Shown here piece by piece: positions 44,669 to 52,552 of a DNA stretch of 57,444 nt. The notes beneath the pieces were generated by a model that saw only the letters and a list, made by a program, of their open reading frames with translations, was not told where the DNA came from and ran no database searches. Origin of the DNA: Holophagae bacterium. Lineage in GTDB: Bacteria > Acidobacteriota > Holophagae > Acanthopleuribacterales > Acanthopleuribacteraceae. Made by a program: the position numbers and the translations under genes. The stretch is taken from the NCBI GenBank assembly GCA_030429565.1, contig JAUIFE010000040.1:1-57444 (forward strand), written 5' to 3'. Every line of letters starts with the position of its first letter. Position 1 is the first letter of the stretch.

Positions 44669-46231
44669 TTAAGGACGGCTTAAGTAGAAGTCGTAGTTAC
44701 CCGCGCCCGCGTAGGACTCGATACGCCAGTAGTAGTAGCCCCTGTTCATATTGCTCAGGCGGATGAACTCGTTTTCCGTCGGGCTCGTGCTGTAACCGAC
44801 CTGAACCCATTCATCGCCATTCCAACGGTAAACACGCAAATCGAAATCCACGCCCGCCTCGGCGCGTAGCCAACCCTCGTGCGTGCCCGCCGCCGACCAG
44901 TAGTAATCGCCGTTGGGCTGAACCTGATAATCATCGACCCCATCGAGCCGGCCGCTGTAACGCGTACAATCGCTGCAGGGCGGATCGTCACCGCCGCCGT
45001 CACCGGGATCGGCCAAGTACAGTAACTTATTGGGTGAGGATGAACCCGGATTGCGCACGGCCCCATTCGTCGCCGCATTTAGCAGGAAGTTGGTCACCTG
45101 CGCCACACTTGCATCGGGGAAAACCGAACGATACTGCGCCGCCGCGCCACACACATGTGGCGACGCCATCGAGGTACCACTCATCGTGCCCCAACGCGTG
45201 TCCGAGGTGTACCACGCCGAACGGATATCGACGCCTGGCGCAAAGATATCGATGCACGAGCCGTAGTTCGAAAAGTTGGCGCGGTAGTCGTTACTTGCCG
45301 TGGCACCCACCGTAATCGCCGCACTGACGCGCGCGGGTGAGTAGTTGCATGCGTTGCGGTTATCGTTACCGGCCGAGATGCAGTACACCACGCCCACGTT
45401 GATTGAACGCTGCACCGCATTGTCCAACGACGTCGAGGTATCGCCGCCAATGCTCATGTTCGCCACCGCCGGCGCGATGTGGTTGCGCGTCACCCAATCG
45501 ACCCCGGCGATTATCGCCGAATAGGAACCCCAGTTATTGCAGTCAAGTACACGCACGCCGTGCAGGATAACGCCAGGCGCAACACCGTAGGTGGCACCAC
45601 CGACCGTGCCGGCAACGTGGGTACCGTGGCCGTGGCAATCAGCCGGATTGTTGTCGTTACTGATGAAGTCGTAGCCGTTGCCGACGCGGCCGCGGAACTC
45701 ACTATGACTCGCGCGAATGCCGCTGTCGAGGATATAGGCATGCACACCTGCGCCACTGTTGGGACGTTGGATTTGGTCGTCAAGCGGCAGGCTGCGCTGG
45801 TCCACCCGATCCAATCCCCAGGATTTGGCCGTCGCACCGCCGTAAGTCCCCTTGTCGGCTTCAATCCAAGCCACCTCGGGATTGGCGGCTAAGCGTTGTA
45901 CACTTTCGTCGGAAAACACACCGGCAAAGCCTTGCAAAGCGGCATCGTAAACAAAAGTAACGTCGGAACCGACCAAACTCGCCACCGTCGCTATCACACG
46001 CGCCGTGCGTTGGTAGCTTTCAGTTTCGGTAAGACTGCGCTGCTCTTTAAGAACGACGATGTAGGCGTTGGGCAAGCGCAAGGGATGTTCCCAATCGAGC
46101 AGCGCCGCACCATGATGTTTCTCCGCTGCCGACGTCGTCGAACGCGGCAAATCGGATTGTGCCATGACCGTTGCGGCCATGATGAAGGTCGTTAAGATCC
46201 AGAAGCAGACAAAAAAAGGACGATTGCTCAT
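44669..46231 (-). CDS. Secreted subtilisin-like (S8, proteinase K-type) protease with C-terminal beta domain
   Basis: ATG 46231 (GGAGGTG 9 nt upstream) gives 520 residues. A signal peptide (residues 1-24) is followed by an I9-type propeptide (NAYIVVLKE ... AWIEADKGTY, ~55-130) and the S8 domain, with Asp169 in ILDSGIRASH, His202 in GHGTHVAG, oxyanion Asn in SAGNDNRN and Ser354 in GTSMASPH. A GDGGGDDPP linker and a ~95-residue pre-peptidase C-terminal-like beta domain (YSGRLDGVDDYQ ... YYWRIESYAGAGNYDFYL) close it. Families with this layout are secreted, self-processed endopeptidases. It is monocistronic and probably used for extracellular protein degradation. Confidence 0.93.
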   Translation of the reverse strand: MSNRPFFVCFWILTTFIMAATVMAQSDLPRSTTSAAEKHHGAALLDWEHPLRLPNAYIVVLKEQRSLTETESYQRTARVIATVASLVGSDVTFVYDAALQGFAGVFSDESVQRLAANPEVAWIEADKGTYGGATAKSWGLDRVDQRSLPLDDQIQRPNSGAGVHAYILDSGIRASHSEFRGRVGNGYDFISNDNNPADCHGHGTHVAGTVGGATYGVAPGVILHGVRVLDCNNWGSYSAIIAGVDWVTRNHIAPAVANMSIGGDTSTSLDNAVQRSINVGVVYCISAGNDNRNACNYSPARVSAAITVGATASNDYRANFSNYGSCIDIFAPGVDIRSAWYTSDTRWGTMSGTSMASPHVCGAAAQYRSVFPDASVAQVTNFLLNAATNGAVRNPGSSSPNKLLYLADPGDGGGDDPPCSDCTRYSGRLDGVDDYQVQPNGDYYWSAAGTHEGWLRAEAGVDFDLRVYRWNGDEWVQVGYSTSPTENEFIRLSNMNRGYYYWRIESYAGAGNYDFYLSRP

Positions 46232-46621
46232 AAACACAAGCACCTCCAAATCATTAAAAAATGGATCAGAACTGGAGGTAGAGCACGGAGCACGCCCGCG
46301 ACAACACGGATCGCTTGCATCAATCAATCGGATCCCTACACGGGATCAGAACTGTGAGTTCGTTTGAAGCTTGTCGTCCAGCATAAGCCGGCCGCGCCGG
46401 CCTGAACACGGCAAAGTCGGGCAAATTGGCGAAGCGTGATGCGGGTTAACTTGCGGCGCTCCTCGATTAGCCGTTGTTTTCAAACCGATTGGCAAGCTCG
46501 CCATTGGTGACAGTCCACGCCCTCGGCTATTCTTGCCCTCAACACCCACCATGCCGTTGCAAAGCGTTGTTTCAGCCTCACCCTGTTTTGTACCGGCAAT
46601 TTTGTCCAAGGAGTCGTCCCA
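46232..46621. other. Divergent intergenic region (protease / SRPBCC gene)
   Basis: The 390-bp gap between two divergent starts must hold both promoters. I see no convincing -10/-35 pair. The phrase GGATCAGAACTG occurs at about 46,263 and about 46,335 and could be an operator, but two copies are weak evidence. Confidence 0.3.
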
Positions 46622-47086
46622 ATGACGTTTCAATCCGAATATGACCTGACCGTGTCCCGCCTCATCGAAGCCACGCCCAGCGCCGTTTGGCAGGCCTGGC
46701 AAGATCCCACCTTGCTCGTGCAATGGTTCGCACCGCAACCAGTGGTAACCCTTTCCACCAAACACGAATTCTTTGTCGGCGGCGGCTTTGGCACCACCAT
46801 GCGTTTGCCCGACGGTACCGAATTCAGCGGCGAAGGTTGTTTTCTCGATCTGCGCGAAAACGAGCGCATTGTCTGGACCTCGGCCTTACAAGGCGGCTGG
46901 CGCCCAACGGCGAGCGACCTCCCTTTCACCGGTGTTGTCACGCTGCGCGAAGTGCGTGGCGGCCTGGCGTACACCGCCACCGCCTTGCACCGCAACGATG
47001 AGGATCGCCAAAAGCACGCCGACATGGGGTTCGTCGACGGTTGGGGCCGTTGTATCGACCAACTCGCGGCACTTGTTCGCACTTAA
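46622..47086 (+). CDS. SRPBCC/AHSA1-family protein
   Basis: The product is 154 residues; ATG 46622 has AAGGAG 8 nt upstream. It opens DLTVSRLIEATPSAVWQAWQDPTLLVQWFAP, the first strand and helix of the START-like AHSA1 fold. GGGFGTTMRLPDGTEFSGEG, ENERIVWTSALQGGW, FTGVVTLREVRGG and a C-terminal helix DMGFVDGWGRCIDQLAALV follow. Members bind hydrophobic ligands and often partner with ArsR regulators; none is adjacent. It stands alone, followed by a strong hairpin. Confidence 0.88.
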   Translation: MTFQSEYDLTVSRLIEATPSAVWQAWQDPTLLVQWFAPQPVVTLSTKHEFFVGGGFGTTMRLPDGTEFSGEGCFLDLRENERIVWTSALQGGWRPTASDLPFTGVVTLREVRGGLAYTATALHRNDEDRQKHADMGFVDGWGRCIDQLAALVRT

Positions 47087-47111
47087 ACCACCACGATTAG
47101 GTGAAAACACA

Positions 47112-47137
47112 GGCTTTCGCGCGCGCCGGCGAAAGCC
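47112..47137 (+). terminator. Hairpin after the SRPBCC gene, probable terminator
   Basis: A perfect 9-bp stem, GGCTTTCGC (47112-47120) with GCGAAAGCC (47129-47137) and an 8-nt GC-rich loop, lies 25 nt after the stop. The following run CCCCCTTCTCC is poor in T, so intrinsic termination is plausible but not textbook. Confidence 0.5.
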
Positions 47138-48148
47138 GTCCCCCTTCTCCAACCCCTTATTGTTGCGGAACGTTTTTCTGGGCAAAAACGCTGTCATTGT
47201 CAGCACCATTCGCCGTTACCGATAGATGACAGGGCGCCACGCTATAATCCCACCCTCTGTTTTTGCATTATTATTCGCGTTACAACCATTAAGTGGTTTG
47301 AGGGCGTCGTCTCCTCTGCCCCTCGTCTAACCTTTCTTATTATGTTGATTCACACGGGTTGTCGCCGCGGCCTTGTTCCCGACAGGACCTGTGTCGGCCT
47401 GATCACCGGCACGACTAAGCGGAGCCAAAACCCAATACAAAGTTACCTGTCTTGCCGGAAGGTCGGCACAAATCCTTCTTAAGATACTCATAAAAGGTGA
47501 CTTGTGATCCATTATCAAACTGACCACGAGGGTCAAGACGTACGATGGCACCGGATTTAGCAAAGCCACGACGGCAATCCAAAGCCACCGCCACGCTGCT
47601 TTCCTTGGGTCTATTACCACTTGGCTTTCGTAAGCGCAGCGCACACGCCGTAACTTTTTTGATGTGACATCAGGTTGTTTTTTCGCCGTCGGCAAAGTCA
47701 CACTCAAAGAATTGCGCGAAACAGGTGGCAAAGAAAAAGCCATAAAATCGACGAAACCTTGGCGCACAAAAGTGATTTCAAAAAAACTATCGATCAAACA
47801 GCACGAAAAACCACCGGTCAAAATGACAAAAAACTATCGCGACAACTATTTTTCCAAGCAGACACAGCCTCCGTTTTGTTTGTTTTTTCACAACACCTCA
47901 CCTGACGACCATCGCCATTCCAGCTTAAACACACCTATACAAACAACTTAGACAGGAAACACCACAAACACTTTTTCAGTTTTTTCACATGTTCTTTAAT
48001 ATCCCAAGTCAACCACACCTAAAGCGCCACCGATGCCTTTCGCATTTTCGCAGCGGGCCGCACCACGAGCTTTTCAAGCGACCCGCGCCACGACAGCCGG
48101 CGCACGTGTGCGACATCCTTTTGATTCCCATCAACAACGAGAGCCGGC
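47138..48148. other. 1-kb gap without a recognisable gene
   Basis: The longest minus-strand frame (47327-47821, 164 codons) has no RBS, no motif and mixed composition, so I do not call it. An AT-rich block lies at 47,780-48,010. Nothing else is seen. Confidence 0.4.
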
Positions 48149-48970
48149 ATGAATTGGAAACATCTTTTTACCAGAAAATCGCCTACCGCGACCTGCACGC
48201 CCTTACAGACGGCCGTGGACGGCCTGACCCATATCGGTCGCAAGCGGGCGACCAACCAAGACGCCCTTTTATTTCAGACCGAGCCAGGACTGATCGTGGT
48301 TGCCGACGGCATGGGTGGCCATGCCGGTGGTGAAATCGCGGGCAATCAAGCCGTGCGTTTTTTTCACCGCTGCGCCCTAGAAGCTTACGATTTGGGTTGG
48401 CGCTGGCCGTCGACCTGGGGACCCGCACCGGATCCGGGTCACAGCCCACTACTCCAGTACATTCTTAATAAAGCACTCATGACCGCGCACGACCTGATCA
48501 ACGACTTGGCACAAAAGGATCCGAGCTTGCACGGCATGGGCACGACCTTTACCGCCGCCGTGATCGCCGACGGCGAGTGTCATTGGATTCATGTCGGCGA
48601 CTCGCGCTTGTACCTGTTCCGCGCCGGCCGCTTAACGCAAATCACCGTGGACCAGACCTTTGCCAACTTGGCCCAAAACCACGCCAACCGCCCAATTGAG
48701 CCGGTCGAACTCGAATTGTTCGGCGAGATGCTGACCCAAAGCGTCGGCGGGCCACAATTAACCCCCGTCAGCGGCCGGTTCGCCCTGGAAGCCGGCGACC
48801 AATTGCTGATCTGCAGCGACGGCTTGCACAAAATGGTCGGCGACAGCGGCATCAGCGCCGTCCTGACCAACATCGACGGCATCCGCAATCAGCTCGAGCA
48901 ATTGGTGTTACGCGCCAATCAAAACGGCGGCCACGACAACATTAGCGCCGTGATCGCCACCTTTTCGTAA
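48149..48970 (+). CDS. PP2C-family Ser/Thr protein phosphatase
   Basis: The product is 273 residues; ATG 48149 is preceded by GAGAG 5 nt upstream. The PP2C metal motifs are all there in order: RATNQDALL, VVADGMGGHAGGE, GMGTTFTAAVI, HVGDSRLYLF, LICSDGLHKMV and GGHDNISAVI. It has no membrane segment or extra domain. Such stand-alone phosphatases reverse Hanks-type kinase phosphorylation or act in type VI secretion and stress regulons, but no kinase or FHA gene lies next to it. Confidence 0.95.
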   Translation: MNWKHLFTRKSPTATCTPLQTAVDGLTHIGRKRATNQDALLFQTEPGLIVVADGMGGHAGGEIAGNQAVRFFHRCALEAYDLGWRWPSTWGPAPDPGHSPLLQYILNKALMTAHDLINDLAQKDPSLHGMGTTFTAAVIADGECHWIHVGDSRLYLFRAGRLTQITVDQTFANLAQNHANRPIEPVELELFGEMLTQSVGGPQLTPVSGRFALEAGDQLLICSDGLHKMVGDSGISAVLTNIDGIRNQLEQLVLRANQNGGHDNISAVIATFS

Positions 48971-49413
48971 TCAGGTGCACCCGAACGGCCCTGCCCGACC
49001 AAGGCAACGGTCCGCACCGTTCACCGGTCCCACCCATCCACCTGGCCACACGTCCCGGCGTGCCGCTGTTCATCCGCCATTGCAGACATGCACCAACTGA
49101 ATCTCAAAACTTTTGAAGGAAACCAGTGTCTTTCCACGCGGCCTTGACCCAGGGGCCCGAGCACGACAGGAGCAAGCGAGCTCGGCCAAGGCAAGGCCGC
49201 CTTTTTGACGCGCCCCTTCCATCACAGGCCCATCAACCAATCCGGTCGGCGGGCACACACCCCCCCTCCCCTTCCAAAGCGCCCAACGCCCCGACGACTT
49301 GCACCACTCATGTGATTACAGCTATGCTGACGAAAACCTTGTTGCGTTATCACGGTGCCCCGACCACGGAAATCCACTGCAAAACAAGGGACTTAGCGGA
49401 GGCTAGTTTGACC
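48971..49413. other. Gap between phosphatase and N-acetyltransferase genes
   Basis: The frame of the next gene stays open back to 49126, but that stretch is proline/threonine-rich and lacks an RBS, so it is treated as non-coding. No promoter is convincing. Confidence 0.4.
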
Positions 49414-50223
49414 ATGCAACGCAAATGGGTCGCACCATATCTCCAGCGCATCGGTTTTGAGGGCGAAGCCAAGGCCAATCTGACCACTTTGAGCCGCCTC
49501 CACCGCGCCCACATGCTGCACGTCCCCTTCGAGAACCTAAACATTCCGCTGGGATACCCCCTTCAGATCACGCACGAGGCCTTGTTTGACAAGATCGTCG
49601 TGCAGCGGCGCGGCGGTTTTTGTTACGAACTGAATTACCTTTTCTCGGCGTTGCTAAAGGCATTGGGTTTCGAGGTCGACCTGCTTTCCGCCGGCGTGTA
49701 CAGCAACGAAACCTTTGGCCCTAACTTCGATCACTTACTGCTCGCGGTCCACTTGCAGGGCCGGCGATGGATTGCGGATGTCGGCTTCGGCGATTCGTTT
49801 CGCGAGCCCTTTGCCATGCCAGGCGAAATGTCTGATGAACGTGGCATCGGTTTCCGCGTGATTGAGCAGCAGCAATACTGGATGCTGCAACAACAAAAGC
49901 CGGACGCCTCATGGTGTGACCAGTACCGATTCACCCCGGAACCGCGGGCCATCGACGCCTTCCACCCGATGTGCCACTATCACCAGACCAGCCCAGATTC
50001 GAGCTTCACTCGGCGTTCCATCTGCACCGTGGCGCGCGCGGACGGACGCATCACCCTCGCTAACGGCCGTTTGATTCGGACCACGGGCGATTCGCGCCAC
50101 GAGACACCGATTGAGACAGAAGCCGGCTACCGCGACGTACTCGCCGAACATTTCCAAATGACGCTGCCACCTGGGGCCTCAATCAAAAAGCTACTGTTCA
50201 ATGAGGCAGATTCCCAGCCATGA
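49414..50223 (+). CDS. nat: Arylamine N-acetyltransferase
   Basis: ATG 49414 (GGAGG 11 nt upstream) gives 269 residues, the usual NAT length; the longer open frame has no family similarity upstream. The catalytic triad sits at family positions: Cys70 in RRGGFCYELN, His107 in NFDHLLL, Asp122 in IADVGFGD. HVPFENLNIPLG is the conserved N-terminal block. NATs move acetyl or other acyl groups from CoA to arylamines or hydrazines, and related enzymes close amide bonds in some natural-product pathways. No biosynthetic partner lies beside it, so a detoxifying role is the default. Confidence 0.93.
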   Translation: MQRKWVAPYLQRIGFEGEAKANLTTLSRLHRAHMLHVPFENLNIPLGYPLQITHEALFDKIVVQRRGGFCYELNYLFSALLKALGFEVDLLSAGVYSNETFGPNFDHLLLAVHLQGRRWIADVGFGDSFREPFAMPGEMSDERGIGFRVIEQQQYWMLQQQKPDASWCDQYRFTPEPRAIDAFHPMCHYHQTSPDSSFTRRSICTVARADGRITLANGRLIRTTGDSRHETPIETEAGYRDVLAEHFQMTLPPGASIKKLLFNEADSQP

Positions 50224-50229
50224 AGCGGA

Positions 50230-50335
50230 ATCGGTGCGGATGAATCCCGCCGCTCGCTTTCCCCACAAGCCGGGAAACCCCCAGATAAAAGATATTAACC
50301 TTTATTTTTCAGATCTTTACACAAGTCTGTCACCA
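50230..50335. repeat. Left flanking copy of the composite repeat (one unit)
   Basis: GCGGATGAATCCCG...CGCTTTCCCCACAAGCCG followed by TTAACCTTTATTTTTCAG and TTTACACAAGTCTGTCACCA (50316-50335) is a diverged copy of the unit found many times at 51445-52303. It lies between the NAT gene and the TIR gene, so the TIR gene is bracketed by the repeat family. Confidence 0.8.
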
Positions 50336-50392
50336 TAATGTTTTGGTCAACGTTATTTACGCGGCTAATTGGTCCCAGAGAAGGGACGCAGG

Positions 50393-51082
50393 TTAACGGT
50401 TGAATAAAAGATCACGCGCCACGACTTCAACACCTCTGGCAATATCGGTCATAGCACCATCGATGTCCGGCCAACTGGTGACCGCCTTGGCACTCGTGGG
50501 TAGAGCCTGAAGTTTTGCAAAGGGTGTGTGGTTCCACAAACAAGCTCGCAAAATAATCGGGATGACACGAGCTTCATCGCCCTCGTGCCGCTCCATCGCT
50601 TTTTCCAACTCGATCTGGTAACAGAAATCGGAGTTGATGAAGTCAACGCTAATCAATAACAAGATCACGTCGGCAACATTCAGCTTTTCGACGATCTCAC
50701 TTCGCCATTCCTGCCCGGGTTTAATTTCTTTGTCGGTCCATGTTTCGATGAGATTGATCCGCTCGAGCGGCTTCAGATGCTCAAGTAGTTTCTCTTTCAA
50801 CACTTTATCTTTATGCGAATACGAGACAAAGACAGACAATCCCGTTTCGTCTTGGGTTGAAACCAAACTCACGGCCCCCCCTCGGCCGCGCGCTTTTATG
50901 ATCCGATTTTGGTCAAGTAGCAGCTCCTTAACCCGGTTGTATTTGTCGGAGGAGAAGCCGAGGGTCTCCCGCAGCGTTTGGTTCCCTATCGCCTTATTTT
51001 CCTCACCACCAAGAGCTTCCAGCGTTTCTAAAAAGCAATCCACATCTGATCTTCTTCCCTTTCCTCGCTTCTTTTGGGCCAT
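50393..51082 (-). CDS. TIR-domain protein with N-terminal winged-helix-like region
   Basis: The product is 229 residues; ATG 51082 has GGGAGG 5 nt upstream. Residues ~12-75 look like a winged helix (NQTLRETLGFSSDKYNRVKELLLDQNRIIKARGRGGAVSL in outline). Residues ~83-225 are TIR: VFVSYSHKDKVLKEKL, the ETWTDKEIKPGQEW loop, LLLISVDFINSDFC and then the candidate catalytic Glu158 in FCYQIELEKAM. Bacterial TIRs of this type are NAD+-cleaving or signalling effectors in anti-phage systems. Here it is an orphan: no STING, Thoeris or Argonaute partner lies beside it. The wHTH may sense nucleic acid or regulate transcription. Confidence 0.85.
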   Translation of the reverse strand: MAQKKRGKGRRSDVDCFLETLEALGGEENKAIGNQTLRETLGFSSDKYNRVKELLLDQNRIIKARGRGGAVSLVSTQDETGLSVFVSYSHKDKVLKEKLLEHLKPLERINLIETWTDKEIKPGQEWRSEIVEKLNVADVILLLISVDFINSDFCYQIELEKAMERHEGDEARVIPIILRACLWNHTPFAKLQALPTSAKAVTSWPDIDGAMTDIARGVEVVARDLLFNR

Positions 51083-51444
51083 ATCGCCTCCCTTCGATTA
51101 CTCGCATCTAAACCGAAAAAACGACCTACACTCCTCATTTCGCAAAAAAAGGGAAAACCATCTCACCCCGCACCGGACCTCATGGGCAAAACCTACACCC
51201 CTCAGGACAAAACCGGCAGCGCCCACATGGTCTTTTCCGGTGGGCCCGAATCGCGTTGATCGTTCACGCTGCCGGTTCTTCTTTGACGCTAAGTCAAACC
51301 GAAACTGTCTCAGCACCGTGTCACGCTTGTTTCGGCAGCCGGCCTTCAGCCGAAGCGGGTAAGGCAACATGAGCTATCGGCGTGCAAAAGAACAACGGCA
51401 CGATCTGTCGGCGTTTATCGTCACAGCAATCAACCCACGCAGTA

Positions 51445-52303
51445 TTTACACAAGTCTGTCACCACAATGCTTCTTCAGACACAAGTTGTTAACCTTTCTT
51501 TTTCAGCCCTTTACACAAGTCTGTCACCACGAAACCATTTCTTTTTCAGCCCTTTACACAAGTCTGTCACCACGAAACCACGAAAACTCAAGCTGTTAAC
51601 CATTCTTTTGAAGCCCTTAACACAAGTCTGTCACCACGAAAAATCACCACCTGGCCGGTCCGTAACTAAGCGAAACCGGACATGCCCAATGAGGATGGCG
51701 GCGCCAAGCTCGCCGCCAGACATTTCACCGGCAGGTGAGGCGGCACCCGCCAATAAAGGGCGCCCACTTTTGGGCAAACGACGGCCAAGAAAAGAGCGTG
51801 CAACCCTTTACACAAGTCTGTCACCACAATCCACAATGCTACGAGCAACGAAACGGGATCTGGGCGGATGAATCCCGTCACTCGCTTTCCCCACAAGCCG
51901 CCAAGCCCACCTCAGGCACAAGCTGTTAACCTTTCTTTTTCAGCCTTTTACACAAGTTTGTCACCACGAACCCCTTTACACAAGTCTGTCACCACGAAAC
52001 CCATTGAAGCCCTTAACACAAGTCTGTCACCACAATGCTACGAGCAACGAAACGGGATCTGGGCGGATGAATCCCGTCACTCGCTTTCCCCACAAGCCGC
52101 CAAGCCCACCTCAGGCACAAGCTGTTAACCTTTCTTTTTCAGCCTTTTACACAAGTCTGTCACCACCATGTTCCCTTTTTCAGCCTTTTACACAAGTCTG
52201 TCACCACCATGTTCCTTTACACAAGTCTGTCACCACCATGCTGTTAACCTCTCTTTTTCAGCCTTTTACACAAGTCTGTCACCACCATGTTTGTCACCAC
52301 CAT
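51445..52303. repeat. Irregular array of a ~20-bp repeat (TTTACACAAGTCTGTCACCA), about 12 full copies
   Basis: Copies start at about 51445, 51510, 51553, 51617 (TTAACAC variant), 51807, 51947 (one mismatch), 51975, 52013 (variant), 52146, 52187, 52216 and 52265, with a partial TTTGTCACCACCATG at 52289. Most are preceded by GTTAACCTTTCTTTTTCAGCC, giving a ~45-bp unit, but spacing runs from 28 to 190 bp. Every copy ends in GTCACCA followed by C and then GAA, CAT or AAT. It is not a CRISPR (irregular spacing, no unique spacers) and not coding; the frames open through it are by-products. Confidence 0.9.
51831..52156. repeat. Tandem 199-bp duplication inside the array
   Basis: Bases 51831-51957 recur without visible change at 52030-52156. 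Each copy holds ACGAGCAACGAAACGGGATC, the GCGGATGAATCCCG / CGCTTTCCCCACAAGCCG block and the start of a repeat unit. Identity shows recent duplication. Confidence 0.9.
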
Positions 52304-52552
52304 GTTTCTACCCGCATGCAGGGATCATTCGCCACCCGCCTTTCATGCGAACAGGCGACCCGGAGGGCACCCGACGCAACACAAGAACCGACACGTTTTC
52401 CGCGAACATTTGTGTTCGGTCACGGACCGAAGCGACGCCGTCCGAGTAGGATAGCGCTCACGCCACGCAACCGCCGCACACCGCAACCACCCGGGTTCAT
52501 CGCGGCGAAGGTTTACCTAACGCCGGCGCCGAATACTGACCGAGAGGCTGCC

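Noticed and set aside
47327..47821. 164-codon minus-strand frame
   Set aside because: It has no RBS, motif or consistent codon bias, and lies in a gap of mixed composition.
49126..49413. Longer start for the arylamine N-acetyltransferase
   Set aside because: The extra 96 residues are low-complexity. The triad positions (70/107/122) match the family only from ATG 49414.
50634..51362. 242-codon plus-strand frame opposite the TIR gene
   Set aside because: It is antisense to a well supported TIR gene, Ser/Arg-rich, and has no RBS.
51445..52303. The array as a second CRISPR or as DnaA-box/iteron origin or integron attC sites
   Set aside because: Spacing is irregular and there are no unique spacers. 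Only some units contain TTTTACACA (a relaxed DnaA-box match). No replication gene, integrase or attC core pair is seen.
51369..52552. Plus-strand open frames through the repeat array, including an N-terminal extension of the beta-helix gene
   Set aside because: They arise because the ~20-bp repeat lacks stops in several frames (YTSLSP, FTQVCHH). The signal peptide and RBS fix the real start at 52553.
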